A program made the translations under genes and the position numbers. A stretch of DNA of 64,000 bases from CAVQAH01 sp963784195 (GTDB lineage Bacteria > Acidobacteriota > Vicinamibacteria > Vicinamibacterales > 2-12-FULL-66-21): contig CAWARA010000015.1 of assembly GCA_963784195.1 (NCBI GenBank), positions 62,001 to 126,000 on the forward strand, read 5' to 3'. How positions within the stretch are numbered: position 1 is the first letter of the stretch; the number at the start of each line of letters is the position of its first letter. Shown in pieces: positions 53,872-63,242 of the stretch. The notes below the pieces were generated by a model that saw only the letters and a program-made list of their open reading frames with translations, made no database searches and was not told the origin of the DNA.

Positions 53872-55023
53872 ATGATCAGGCCGACAGTCGCGCGCGTCGA
53901 CCTCCAGGCGATTCGCTCCAACCTTCGAACGATCACGGAGTTCCTCAACGGTCGCGCGGCCGTGATCGCGGTCGTCAAGGCGAATGCCTACGGGCATGGC
54001 GCAACCCAGGTCGCGCTGGCCCTCGAAGAGGCTGGTGCCGCGATGCTGGCGTGCGCGGATATCGAGGAGGCGATCGTTCTGCGCGAGGCTGGCGTGCGCG
54101 CGCCGATCCTCGTCTTCGGCGCATTGAGCGTCAGCGATCTCGACGGGGTGTTTGCGCGAGGATTGACGCCGACGGTTTCCACGCCCGCCGCCGCGCGCGC
54201 GCTGCAGGCCGCGGCCGCCCGTCATGGTGTCAGGCTCGGGTGTCATCTGAAGATCGACACCGGCATGAACCGTCTGGGGTTCCGCCACGACAATCTCGCT
54301 CGCACGATGCCGGAAGTGGCGTCGAGCGCGAACCTGACGATTGACGCCGTTTACACGCACTTCGCTACCGCCGACGATCCCGAGCACCCGGCGTTTGCAG
54401 AACAGCGCGAGCGTTTCGAGCGAGTGCTCGCGACGCTCCCGGAACTTGGCATCACCACGCCGCTCCGCCATGCCGCCAACAGCGCAGCGCTCATGCGCGA
54501 CGAGCGTGTGTGGTACGACTTCGTTCGCCCGGGGTTGCTGCTGTACGGCGTGGTCCCGCCGCCACTTGCCTCGACACTTCCGCTGCGACCCGCCCTGTCA
54601 CTCCACAGTCGTATCGTTGCGGTGAAGGGTGTGCGTGCGGGTGAAGGATCGGGCTACGGCATCCGGAGCATGTCTGACAGCCCGCGAACGATTGCCGTGG
54701 TTCCTGCAGGTTACGCGGATGGCCTCGATCTGCGACTGGCCGGCCGCGGGTTCATGCTGGTCCGGGGACGCCGCGCTCCCATTGTCGGCTCGGTCTGCAT
54801 GGACATGACGATGATCGATGTGACTGGCACGGATGTCGCACCGGGCGACGAGGTCGTGATCATCGGCGAGCAGGGGGAGGAGTCGATCGGCGTCCGCGAG
54901 ATGGCCGCGTCGATCGGCACGATCCCGTACGAATTGTTGTGTCGTGTCGGCTCGCAGAATTCAACGGGTGTATGGGTAAAACCGTTCGGCGAGACACGGA
55001 CCACCCGCCTTCGCGCGCTCTGA
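53872..55023 (+). CDS. alr: Alanine racemase
   Basis: Provides D-alanine for peptidoglycan. 383 residues. The PLP lysine is in AVVKANAYGHGATQVALALE; the catalytic tyrosine in GEGSGYGIRSMSD; SVCMDMTMIDVTG completes the C-terminal beta domain. ATG 53872 lies seven bases after the dnaB stop. Gene order dnaB-alr-radA is widely conserved. Confidence 0.95.
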   Translation: MIRPTVARVDLQAIRSNLRTITEFLNGRAAVIAVVKANAYGHGATQVALALEEAGAAMLACADIEEAIVLREAGVRAPILVFGALSVSDLDGVFARGLTPTVSTPAAARALQAAAARHGVRLGCHLKIDTGMNRLGFRHDNLARTMPEVASSANLTIDAVYTHFATADDPEHPAFAEQRERFERVLATLPELGITTPLRHAANSAALMRDERVWYDFVRPGLLLYGVVPPPLASTLPLRPALSLHSRIVAVKGVRAGEGSGYGIRSMSDSPRTIAVVPAGYADGLDLRLAGRGFMLVRGRRAPIVGSVCMDMTMIDVTGTDVAPGDEVVIIGEQGEESIGVREMAASIGTIPYELLCRVGSQNSTGVWVKPFGETRTTRLRAL

Positions 55024-55120
55024 TTTGGCGCGCGCTTCGGCGAGGCCTCGCCAAAGCCTGTCGCTCGATAACCTTGCGACAGGCAACGGCGGGCGGACCA
55101 CGAACGACGGTTTGTTTTGG

Positions 55121-56497
55121 ATGAAACAGAAACCCGTTTTCGCCTGCCAGGAATGTGGCGCGCAATCGCCGAAGTGGCTGGGACGCTGTCCTGACTGCGG
55201 CGCATGGAACTCGTTCGCTGAAGAACGTCCCGTTCCGCAGGCAGTTGCTGCGGCGTCGACGGAAAAGCGCTACACGCTTGCTGCCGCGGCCGGGCCGCAA
55301 CTCTACGACGACATCGACACCGTCGTGGCCGAGCGTCTGTCTACGGGTATCGGCGAGTTCGACCGCGTGCTCGGCGGCGGGGTTGTGCCCGGATCGCTGG
55401 TCTTGATCGGTGGTGAACCGGGGATAGGAAAATCGACCTTACTGCTCCAGGCCGCGGCACACTTCGCCAGCGCCGTCGGAACGGTGCTGTATTGCTCCGG
55501 CGAGGAATCGGAGCACCAGATCAAGTCGCGTGGTGAGCGCCTCGGCATCGAGCGGGCGCCGCTGTACATCCTCGCGGAAACCTGTCTCGAACGAATCCTG
55601 GAAGAGATCGCCCGGCTGCGTCCCGCGTTCGTAATCGTGGACTCGATCCAGACGGTGTTCTCCCTCAAGTTTCAGTCCGCGCCCGGCAGCATCGGTCAAG
55701 TGCGGGAGTCCGCGACGCAACTGCTGTTTGCAGCCAAAGGCCAGAACATCCCGACGTTTCTCGTCGGACACGTCACCAAGGACGGCAATCTGGCCGGGCC
55801 CAAGGCGCTCGAGCACATCGTCGATACGGTTCTCTATTTCGAGGGAGAGAAGCACCACGCGCACCGTGTGGTGCGCGCGGTGAAGAACCGCTTCGGCGCG
55901 GTCAGCGAGCTGGGTGTGTTCGAGATGACCGGAGCCGGCCTGCGCGCGGTGCCCAACCCGTCGCAGCTGTTCCTTGCCGAGCGCGCTGCAAATGCCCCCG
56001 GCTCCGCGGTGCTGTGCTGTATCGAAGGATCGCGTCCGCTGCTGGTGGAAATCCAGGCGCTCGTGAGCAGCAGTACCTACGGGAATGCGAGGCGCATGGC
56101 GAGCGGGATCGATCAGAATCGCCTGTCGCTTCTGTTGGCGGTCCTCGAAAAGCGGGCAGGGCTGAACCTCATCGCCGAAGACGTCTACGTCAATGTCGCC
56201 GGCGGCATGGCCGTGGACGAGCCCGCAGCTGATCTCGGGGTCGTTGCGGCCGTCGCGTCGAGCTTGAGAAACCGGGCGATCAAGCCCGGCACGGTCGTGT
56301 TTGGCGAGGTGGGCCTCGCGGGGGAGATTCGCGCGACAAGCCAGGCCTCGCTCCGTGTGCGGGAGGCCGCACACATGGGGTTTACGCGTTGCGTCCTTCC
56401 CGACGGCAACTGCCCGCAGAGCGACGTGCCCCCCAGCCTCGAGTTGGCGGGAGCGAAGACGATCGCCGAAGCGCTCGATCTCGCGATCGACTGGTAG
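55121..56497 (+). CDS. radA: DNA repair protein RadA
   Basis: RecA-like branch-migration helicase, 458 residues. Zinc finger FACQECGAQSPKWLGRCPDC GAW, Walker A GGEPGIGKSTLLLQ, the RadA-specific KNRFGAVSELGVFEM and a C-terminal Lon-like domain (YVNVAGGMAVDEPAADLGVV). ATG 55121 gives the family start. Confidence 0.96.
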   Translation: MKQKPVFACQECGAQSPKWLGRCPDCGAWNSFAEERPVPQAVAAASTEKRYTLAAAAGPQLYDDIDTVVAERLSTGIGEFDRVLGGGVVPGSLVLIGGEPGIGKSTLLLQAAAHFASAVGTVLYCSGEESEHQIKSRGERLGIERAPLYILAETCLERILEEIARLRPAFVIVDSIQTVFSLKFQSAPGSIGQVRESATQLLFAAKGQNIPTFLVGHVTKDGNLAGPKALEHIVDTVLYFEGEKHHAHRVVRAVKNRFGAVSELGVFEMTGAGLRAVPNPSQLFLAERAANAPGSAVLCCIEGSRPLLVEIQALVSSSTYGNARRMASGIDQNRLSLLLAVLEKRAGLNLIAEDVYVNVAGGMAVDEPAADLGVVAAVASSLRNRAIKPGTVVFGEVGLAGEIRATSQASLRVREAAHMGFTRCVLPDGNCPQSDVPPSLELAGAKTIAEALDLAIDW

Positions 56498-56582
56498 CCC
56501 CACATCCGGTCCAGCCGGATCCGACTATCCAGACCCCACGGGCAGTATCATAGAATCCGGATTCATACCGGGAGCTCGTTGC

Positions 56583-57656
56583 ATGCCGTGGCATCTGATT
56601 GTTCGTGCGCTTTTCGTCATCGCCGTCACCTACGCCGCGGTCCTGTCGCGGCCGTTCAGCCCGAACGTAACGGTGAACCTGGCGGTCGGCGTGGCGCTTG
56701 GCTTGTTGATGGTCCTCGTGGAGACGCGTCTGCGCGAGGCGGAAGTCACCGATCTGCTTGGCGCGCTGATCGGCGCCGCGATTGGTCTCGGGTTGGCCAA
56801 GACGATTGGGGCCGCCTTGTTCTGGGCGGACACGACCGATCGCCGCGTGGTCTTCCTGCACAGCTTCATCCTGCTCGTGTTCCCCTACCTGGGCATCATC
56901 ATGGGCGGGCGCAAGGGTGAGTGGCTGAAGCCGGCGCGTCTCGTCAGCCTGTTTCGCGACACGGGGCCACAGAAGCGCTACCGCATTCTCGACACGAGCG
57001 TGATCATCGACGGCCGTGTCGCGGACATCTGCGAAACCGGGTTTCTGGACGGCACGCTGGTTATCCCGCAGTTCGTGCTGAAGGAACTCCAGCTCGTCGC
57101 CGACTCGCCCGATTCGCTCAAGCGGAATCGCGGCCGCCGCGGCCTGGACATCCTCCAGAAGATCCAGAAGATGGTCGGCGTGGACGTCATGATCTCCGAC
57201 ATCGATTTCCCCGAGGCGCGCGAGGTCGATCTGAAGCTCATCGAGCTGGCGCGCACGCTTCAGGGAAAGATCGTCACCAACGACTTCAATCTGAACAAGG
57301 TCGCGCAGCTGCGAGGCGTGCAGGTCCTCAACATCAACGAGCTGGCCAACTCGCTGAAGCCGGTCGTGCTCCCGGGCGAGTTCATGAAGGTCTTCATCCT
57401 GAAAGAGGGCAAGGAGTACAACCAGGGCGTCGCGTATCTCGACGATGGGACGATGGTCGTGGTGGACAACGCGCGCAGGATGATCAGCCGGAACATCGAC
57501 GTCGTCGTCACGAGCGTGCTGCAGACCACGGCCGGCAAGATGATCTTCGGCCGCTACATCGAGAGCGGCTCGCCGACGTCGTCCGGCGTGACGCAGGCCG
57601 CGGCTGTGCCGGCCGCCCCAACTGGCGGCGCCCGGATTCAGGGGAACGCGAAGTGA
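56583..57656 (+). CDS. PIN/TRAM-domain membrane protein (YacL-like)
   Basis: 357 residues. Four N-terminal membrane segments, a PIN domain (ILDTSVIIDGRVADICETGF; GKIVTNDFNLNKVAQLRGVQ, with conserved acidic residues) and a TRAM domain (EGKEYNQGVAYLDDGTMVVV DNARR). In Firmicutes yacL lies between radA and ispD; here too, though disA is absent. PIN suggests nuclease activity, target unknown. Confidence 0.9.
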   Translation: MPWHLIVRALFVIAVTYAAVLSRPFSPNVTVNLAVGVALGLLMVLVETRLREAEVTDLLGALIGAAIGLGLAKTIGAALFWADTTDRRVVFLHSFILLVFPYLGIIMGGRKGEWLKPARLVSLFRDTGPQKRYRILDTSVIIDGRVADICETGFLDGTLVIPQFVLKELQLVADSPDSLKRNRGRRGLDILQKIQKMVGVDVMISDIDFPEAREVDLKLIELARTLQGKIVTNDFNLNKVAQLRGVQVLNINELANSLKPVVLPGEFMKVFILKEGKEYNQGVAYLDDGTMVVVDNARRMISRNIDVVVTSVLQTTAGKMIFGRYIESGSPTSSGVTQAAAVPAAPTGGARIQGNAK

Positions 57657-57664
57657 ACTTGGCG

Positions 57665-57696
57665 ATCGCCCATCGCCCATCGCCCATTGCCCATTG
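57665..57696. repeat. 7-nt tandem array that carries the plsC start codon
   Basis: ATCGCCC three times, ATTGCCC once and a partial ATTG. The TTG start of the following gene (57694-57696) is within the last unit. Confidence 0.85.
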
Positions 57697-58455
57697 ATCC
57701 CTCCCTATCACTGGTGGCGGACTGTCTTCTTCCTGATCCCTGCCATCGGTGTCTATACGATCGCACTAGGCACGATCTCGATCGTCTCCTCGCTGTTCGA
57801 TCGCTCGGGTGATTTCGGCCATCGCTGCGCCAGGATGTGGGCGCGGCTCATCCTCGTGACCACGGGCGTGCGCGTGACGGCGAAGGGCATCGAGCGCCTC
57901 GACCCGAAGCAAAGCTACGTCTTCGCGTCGAACCATCAGAGCATCTACGACATCCCGATCGTGTTCGCGACGCTGCCCCTGCAGCTCCGCATCATCGCCA
58001 AAGCATCGCTCGGACGGTTTCCCTTTCTGGGCTGGCATCTGCAGCGAACCGGACACCTCCTGGTGGACCGTCAGAACCCGGGCGCGGGCGTGCTGAAGAA
58101 AATGGCGAGACTGGTCGGCGGCTCGCGATCGCTGATCGTGTTTCCCGAGGGCACCCGAAGTGCCGACGGGGCGGTGGGCCGGTTCAAGGGGGGCATGTTC
58201 CTGCTGGCCATCGAGGCTGGAATACCGGTCGTTCCGGTCAGCATCGCCAGAAGCCGGTTCGTCATGCTGAAGGGCCGGCTGATGACCTGCCCTGGCGATG
58301 TGACGTTGACCGTGCATGCGCCCATTTCGACCGAAGGCGTGAGCCGCGAGCAGGCCCGTGAGTTCGCCGAACGCGTGCGCGCGATCGTGCGAACCGCAGT
58401 CGACGAGCATGACAGTCGAGAGTCGCCAGCGCGGACGTCAGATCTCTGCGAATGA
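57694..58455 (+). CDS. plsC: 1-acyl-glycerol-3-phosphate acyltransferase
   Basis: Makes phosphatidic acid. 253 residues with an N-terminal membrane helix, the catalytic SNHQSIYDIPI (H-x4-D), the acyl-acceptor motif VFPEGTRSADGAV, and IPVVPVSIARS. The only start near the N-terminus is a TTG inside the preceding array. Lies between yacL-like and ispDF. Confidence 0.92.
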   Translation: MIPPYHWWRTVFFLIPAIGVYTIALGTISIVSSLFDRSGDFGHRCARMWARLILVTTGVRVTAKGIERLDPKQSYVFASNHQSIYDIPIVFATLPLQLRIIAKASLGRFPFLGWHLQRTGHLLVDRQNPGAGVLKKMARLVGGSRSLIVFPEGTRSADGAVGRFKGGMFLLAIEAGIPVVPVSIARSRFVMLKGRLMTCPGDVTLTVHAPISTEGVSREQAREFAERVRAIVRTAVDEHDSRESPARTSDLCE

Positions 58456-58510
58456 CTCGACTGGGACTGGTCGACTCGTGAGTCGCCCCTTAGTGACCGA
58501 CCGCAGAGCG

Positions 58511-58516
58511 TATAAT
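58511..58516 (+). promoter_or_regulatory. Candidate -10 box of ispDF
   Basis: Perfect TATAAT 34 bases before the start codon; no convincing -35 at the normal distance. Confidence 0.45.
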
Positions 58517-58549
58517 GATCGTTTGACCCAAGCGCGACAGGGCCAATCC

Positions 58550-59698
58550 ATGCACGTCACTGCCATCATCGCGGCCGGCGGAACCGGGCGCCGCCTCGGC
58601 GCCGATGTTCCGAAGCAGTTGCTGGCCGTGGGCGGCGTGCCGATTCTCCAGCGCAGCGTCGAGGCGTTTCTCTCGCATCCTCAAGTCTCGGACGTCGTGG
58701 TGGCGTTGCCATCGTCGATGGCGGCCTCCCCGCCGGAATGGCTGAAGGGCGTCCGGGTCGTCGCCGGCGGCGACAGCCGTCAAGCGTCGGTGGCGAATGC
58801 GTTCGATGAAGTGTCCTCAGCGAGCGACGTGGTGCTCGTCCACGATGCGGCGCGCCCATTCGTGAGCGGGGAAGTCATCTCTCGCGCGATTGCGGCAGCC
58901 GCCGCGCACGGCGCTGCGATCGTGGCGGTCCCGGTCAGCGATACGGTCAAACGCATCGCGGACGGGGACGTCATTGCCGAGACGATTCCGCGCGACGAGG
59001 TGTTTCTGGCGCAGACGCCACAGGCATTCCGTCGCAGCATTCTGGAAGAGGCCGTGGCATTGGGGCGATCCGGCGTCGAGGGCACAGATGAAGCAGCGCT
59101 GGTCGAGCGAGCCGGCCATCGCGTCCGCGTCGTCTCCGGTGAGGCGTCGAACGTCAAGATCACGACCGCAACCGATCTGGACGTGGCCCGCGAGCGCATC
59201 GCGCGCGCCGCGGCCGGCGTTTCGCGTGTGGGTGTTGGCTACGATCTCCATCGCCTCGTCGAAGGGCGGCCGCTGATTCTCGCAGGCGTGACGGTCCCAT
59301 CCGACCGTGGCGCGCTCGGTCATTCGGATGCGGATGCAATCTGCCACGCGGTGACCGACGCGATTCTCGGTGCCGCCCGCGCCGGCGACATCGGCCAGCT
59401 CTATCCGGACACCGACGCGCGCTGGAAGGATGCCTCGAGCATCGAGTTGTTACGCACCGCCGTGGCGATCGTGCGGGAGCGAGGGTGGGCCGTCGAGAAT
59501 GTCGACGTGGTGGTGATCCTCGAGCGCCCGAAACTCGGCCCGCACCGCGGCGCCATGGAGGCCGCGCTCGCCTCGACCCTCGGCGTCGATCCCGATTGCG
59601 TGAGCATCAAGGCCAAGACGAACGAAGGCATGGACGCCGTCGGCCGCGGCGAAGCCATCGCCACTCATGCCGTGGCTCTGCTTAGACAGAGCCGATGA
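58550..59698 (+). CDS. ispDF: Bifunctional IspD/IspF (MEP cytidylyltransferase and cyclodiphosphate synthase)
   Basis: 382 residues. IspD part: AIIAAGGTGRRLGADVPKQL, VLVHDAARPFVSGEVISRAI and DEVFLAQTPQAFRRSI. IspF part from about residue 225: VGVGYDLHRLVEGRPLILAG, SDADAICHAVTDAILGAARA GDIGQLYPD and SIKAKTNEGMDAVGRGEAIA. Both sets of catalytic residues look complete. Fusion is common and brings two successive-but-one MEP steps together with ispE at 44246. Confidence 0.95.
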   Translation: MHVTAIIAAGGTGRRLGADVPKQLLAVGGVPILQRSVEAFLSHPQVSDVVVALPSSMAASPPEWLKGVRVVAGGDSRQASVANAFDEVSSASDVVLVHDAARPFVSGEVISRAIAAAAAHGAAIVAVPVSDTVKRIADGDVIAETIPRDEVFLAQTPQAFRRSILEEAVALGRSGVEGTDEAALVERAGHRVRVVSGEASNVKITTATDLDVARERIARAAAGVSRVGVGYDLHRLVEGRPLILAGVTVPSDRGALGHSDADAICHAVTDAILGAARAGDIGQLYPDTDARWKDASSIELLRTAVAIVRERGWAVENVDVVVILERPKLGPHRGAMEAALASTLGVDPDCVSIKAKTNEGMDAVGRGEAIATHAVALLRQSR

Positions 59699-59886
59699 TG
59701 AAGCGAGATGTCGCGGGAAAGGGTGCTTCTCTAAGCGATAGATGTACAAAAGCGGCCCGAGCTGAAGCGACCGTGCGCATTGAAGGATGCTTAGACAGAA
59801 CCCATCCTAAGCGGAACAAACCAGCGGCCCGAGCGAAGCGAAGGGCTGGCAGGCGCTGGGGGTGGGGCCCCAGCGCAAACCAAATA
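59699..59886. other. Spacer between ispDF and gltX with short direct repeats
   Basis: 188 nt. GCTTAGACAGA occurs near 59680 and 59789, and AGCGGCCCGAGC near 59752 and 59822, so it looks like an internal duplication. The gltX frame is open through it but the encoded residues are unlike the family. Confidence 0.5.
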
Positions 59887-61398
59887 ATGACCGACCTCCG
59901 AGTACGTTTCGCACCGAGCCCGACAGGGCAGCTTCACGTGGGCAACGCGCGCACGGCGCTGTTCAACTGGCTGCTCGCGCACGGGAAGGATGGGACGTTC
60001 ATCCTCCGCATCGAGGACACCGACACGGAGCGTTCCACACGCGAGTCCGAAGCGAGCATTCTCGAGGACCTTCGCTGGCTGGGGCTCGATTGGGATGAGG
60101 GGCCGGATGAGGGTGGCGGGCACGGGCCCTACCGGCAGTCCGAGCGCCTGCACCTGTACGCCTGGTACGCCAACGAGCTGATCGCCGCCGATCACGCGTA
60201 CCACTGTTTCTGTTCCGCGCAGGCCCTCGAAGCCGAGCGCAAAGCCATGCTCGCCGCTGGTCGTCCACCGCGGTATGGCGGCACGTGCCGATCGCTCTCG
60301 AAGGACACTGCACAGGCCAGGATCGACGCCGGCGAGAAACCCGTCATCCGCTTCAAGGTGCCCGAAGGGGTCGAGGTCAAGTTCCAGGATCTCGTCCGTG
60401 GCGAGGTCACGTTCAACACCGAAGTGATCGGCGATCCGGTGCTCGTGCGATCCGACGGCCGGCCGGCCTACAACTTTGCCGTCGTGATCGACGATGCCCT
60501 GATGGAGATTACGCACGTGATTCGGGGTGAGGATCACATCTCGAATACGCCGAGACAGGTCCTGTTGTATGGCGCGCTCGGGTTTCGACCGCCGCAGTTC
60601 GCGCACCTGGCGCTCGTCATGGGACCCGATCACACGCCGTTGTCGAAGCGGCACGGGGCGACGTCGGTCGCCGAGTTTCGCGCGCGAGGTTATCTACCGG
60701 AGGCGCTCGTCAACTACCTGGCGCTGATCGGCTGGTCGCCGGGTGACGGCGAGGAGCTGCTCGAGATCGGGGAGCTGGCGCGACGATTCGCGATCGAAGA
60801 CGTCGGCCACAGCGCGGGTGTGTTCGATCGGGAGAAGCTTGCCTGGATGAACCGCCACTACATGAAGGCGGCGGCACCGACGCGCATCGCGGCGGAGTCG
60901 TTGCCCTACTTCATGAAGGCCGGGTTCGTTCTGCGGCGGACCGACGAGGCGGCTGACTACATCGCGTCGCTGCTACCTATGGCAGTGGGTTCCGTCGATC
61001 GTCTGGAGGAGATCCCCGATCGCGTGCGCTTTCTTTTCGATTTCGACGCGGCCAATGCGCTGACGCGGCCTGAGGTCGCCGAGGTCCTGCACGAGCCAGG
61101 TGCGCGAGACGTGATTAGTGCGCTCGCCGACGAGCTCGCTGGAGCAGGCAGGCTCGACAAGGACTCGTTCCGTGCGGCCGCGACCCGGGTCAAGCAACGG
61201 ACCGGGCAGAAGGGTCGTGCGCTGTTTCACCCGATCCGCATTGCGCTGACCGGCCATTCTGGCGGGCCGGAGCTCGATCTGGCCGTTCCGGCTATCGATC
61301 GCGGCGCGGAGCTGACGCCCTCCGCGGGTGTCGCGGCCGTCGTCGGCAACCGGGAGCGCGCCCGGGCGTTTGCGGACGCGATCGTGTCGACGCGATGA
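59887..61398 (+). CDS. gltX: Glutamyl-tRNA synthetase
   Basis: 503 residues, class I. VRFAPSPTGQLHVGNARTAL holds the HIGH motif, PLSKRHGATSVAEFRARGY the KMSKS-equivalent. A PSPTG start and a FNWLLAHGKDGTFILRIEDT D segment are characteristic. The stop overlaps the rlmB start (ATGA). Confidence 0.96.
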   Translation: MTDLRVRFAPSPTGQLHVGNARTALFNWLLAHGKDGTFILRIEDTDTERSTRESEASILEDLRWLGLDWDEGPDEGGGHGPYRQSERLHLYAWYANELIAADHAYHCFCSAQALEAERKAMLAAGRPPRYGGTCRSLSKDTAQARIDAGEKPVIRFKVPEGVEVKFQDLVRGEVTFNTEVIGDPVLVRSDGRPAYNFAVVIDDALMEITHVIRGEDHISNTPRQVLLYGALGFRPPQFAHLALVMGPDHTPLSKRHGATSVAEFRARGYLPEALVNYLALIGWSPGDGEELLEIGELARRFAIEDVGHSAGVFDREKLAWMNRHYMKAAAPTRIAAESLPYFMKAGFVLRRTDEAADYIASLLPMAVGSVDRLEEIPDRVRFLFDFDAANALTRPEVAEVLHEPGARDVISALADELAGAGRLDKDSFRAAATRVKQRTGQKGRALFHPIRIALTGHSGGPELDLAVPAIDRGAELTPSAGVAAVVGNRERARAFADAIVSTR

Positions 61399-62133
61399 TC
61401 GTCTACGGGATCAACCCGGCGATTGAGGCAGTGCGAAGCGGGCGGGCGACGCGGCTTGCGTATCGGACCGCGCGCTGACAAGCGCATCGAAGACCTGATG
61501 TCGCTGGCACGGCAGAAAGGCGTGGCGGTCGAGCGCGTCGATGCGGCGACGCTGGATCGCGCGGCGCGTGGAGGCGTGCATCAGGGCGTCGTGGCGGATT
61601 TGTCGGCTGGCCGGGACTACAGCGTCGCGGAGCTGGTCGCGTCCGCCGCACCGGCCGCTCCGCTGATTGTGGTGCTCGACGGTATCGAGGATCCGCATAA
61701 CGTCGGCGCAATTCTGCGGACCGCGGACGCCGCAGGGGTTCACGGCGTCATAAGACAAGAGAGACATTCGGCGGCACTCGACGGCGTCGTGGCCAAGGCA
61801 TCGGCGGGGGCGTTGGCGCATCTGGCAATTGCCACCGTTGTCAACATCGCCAGGGCGGTCGAGGAGCTCAAAGAGGCGTCGGTCTGGACCGTGGGACTCG
61901 ACGGCGCGTCGTCAGAGCGGTACGATCAGGTGGATCTGACCCTCCCGACGGCGATCGTCCTTGGGGCAGAGGGATCCGGTTTGCGCCGCCTGGTTCGTGA
62001 ACGGTGCGACCGGCTCGTGTCGATCCCGATGCGCGGGGCTGTTGAAAGCCTGAATGTCTCTGTGGCGGCTGGGGTTGCGCTGTTCGAAGCGGCCCGACAA
62101 CGCCGCGCCGCGGGCTCCAGGGCTACCGGTTGA
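61395..62133 (+). CDS. rlmB: 23S rRNA 2'-O-methyltransferase RlmB, frameshifted near 61476
   Basis: TrmH/SpoU family. The N-terminal MIVYGINPAIEAVRSGRATR LAYRTAR ends at TGA in one frame; DKRIEDLMSLARQKGVAVER follows in the next. The SPOUT knot domain has LDGIEDPHNVGAILRTADAA, IVLGAEGSGLRRLVRERCD and SIPMRGAVESLNVSVAAGVA LFEA. One extra T in CGCTGAC explains the shift; about 245 residues repaired. Methylates the G2251 equivalent in 23S rRNA. Confidence 0.93.
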
Positions 62134-62168
62134 GCTTGGATAAATTTTCCAATTATTTTCGTCGCCAC

Positions 62169-62198
62169 TTGCACGAGTGGCACAGGTCGTGCTAAAAA
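62169..62198 (+). promoter_or_regulatory. Likely promoter of the tRNA-tuf operon
   Basis: TTGCAC (62169-62174) and TAAAAA (62193-62198) with an 18-bp spacer in the only AT-rich stretch of this region; start predicted near 62205, nine bases before tRNA-Thr. Confidence 0.5.
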
Positions 62199-62213
62199 TA
62201 CTCTTTTGTCTGG

Positions 62214-62290
62214 GCTGGCGTAGCTCAGTCCGGTAGAGCAGCTGATTTGTAATCAGCCGGTCGGGGGTTCAAATCCCTTCGCCAGCTCCA
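62214..62290 (+). tRNA. tRNA-Thr (UGU)
   Basis: Acceptor GCTGGCG/CGCCAGC, anticodon stem around TTTGTAA with TGT, encoded CCA. First of the Thr-Tyr-Gly-Thr-tuf operon, conserved across bacteria. A hairpin (CGATT...AATCG, 62291-62309) starts at the base after CCA. Confidence 0.96.
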
Positions 62291-62435
62291 CGATTCTTCG
62301 AAAAAATCGCGAGCGGCGCAATCCTGATACATGACATCCATCGCTCTTCGTCGTCAGCACCGGTGCGTGCATGCCGGCGCTGAATCGCGCCGCAGTGCCC
62401 GGATGCGTGAAGCGAAGAGTGTGGTGATGATTATC

Positions 62436-62522
62436 GGCGAGGTAGCGAAGCGGTCAAACGCAACAGACTGTAAATCTGTCGGCCCAGTGTCTTCGAAGGT
62501 TCGAATCCTTCCCTCGCCACCA
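62436..62522 (+). tRNA. tRNA-Tyr (GUA)
   Basis: Acceptor GGCGAGG/CCTCGCC, long variable arm, anticodon loop CTGTAAA with GTA, encoded CCA. An ACCTTCGC/GCGAAGGT inverted repeat (62523-62530 and 62576-62583) starts right after CCA. Confidence 0.96.
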
Positions 62523-62771
62523 ACCTTCGCTCGCTGCTGCGCGCTACGAGCTTCGGCAAGACCAGCAGCGCCTTGGCGAAGGTTGTCCCGCCGGAGCTGG
62601 CGAAGCGCGTAACGGTCGGGCCGAGCTGAGAGCGCCGAGCGTGCTGCAGTGTGTCGGAGAACGAGTTGCGGGCGAACGAAGTGCGTGGCCGCGCGCGCGA
62701 AGTGGGGATTGGAGGTCGCCGCGAGCGAGGCGGGCTTGCCCCGGCCGAAGCGATGGGCGAAAGCGCGTAGG

Positions 62772-62845
62772 CGGGAGTAACTCAGTGGTAGAGTCACAGC
62801 CTTCCAAGCTGTTGGTCGCGGGTTCGATCCCCGTCTCCCGCTCCA
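62772..62845 (+). tRNA. tRNA-Gly (UCC)
   Basis: Acceptor GCGGGAG/CTCCCGC, anticodon loop CTTCCAA with TCC, encoded CCA. Followed immediately by repeat 62846-62917. Confidence 0.96.
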
Positions 62846-62917
62846 TCCGCCTCCGCGCGCCAAAGATGAGGCGCGCTACGGCGAGATGCCTCGCCGAAGC
62901 GCGAAGCGCGAAGGCGG
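62846..62917 (+). repeat. Hairpin repeat abutting tRNA-Gly
   Basis: Starts TCCGCCTCCGCGCGCC and ends AAGGCGG, with an inner GCTACGGCGA/TCGCCGAAGC stem. It is about 75% alike to 63091-63167 and shares its core with 39203-39251. Confidence 0.85.
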
Positions 62918-63014
62918 GCAGACTTCGCTCGCTGGCTTCGCTGACGAGCTTCGTCTGGGCAGAAGTGAGTGAGCGCGAGGGCCTGCCGCGCCGTAGCGCG
63001 CAGCGCGTAGGCGG

Positions 63015-63090
<76 letters not shown>

Positions 63091-63167
63091 TCCGCCTCCG
63101 CGCGCGAACGATTCAGGCGCGCTACGGCGAGATGTCCCGCCGTAGCTCGCGAAGCGAGCGAAGGCGG
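63091..63167 (+). repeat. Hairpin repeat abutting tRNA-Thr
   Basis: TCCGCCTCCGCGCGCG start, inner perfect GCTACGGCG/CGCCGTAGC stem, then a GCTCGC/GCGAGC stem and AAGGCGG end; forms a cruciform. Confidence 0.85.
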
Positions 63168-63242
63168 ACGGCAGGACACAGGAATATGCGCAGCAAGGTC
63201 CGGGAGTATAGATAGCGCCGGTTTCGAGAGGGTACAGACGAC

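Noticed and set aside
61474..61478. Selenocysteine at the TGA in rlmB
   Set aside because: The downstream protein continues in another frame, so readthrough would not restore RlmB; no SECIS-like stem was seen.
62354..62863. Minus-strand frame with database-like fragment GRRGSNPRPTAWKAV
   Set aside because: It reads antisense through tRNA-Gly and tRNA-Tyr; such frames are common false gene calls over tRNA genes.
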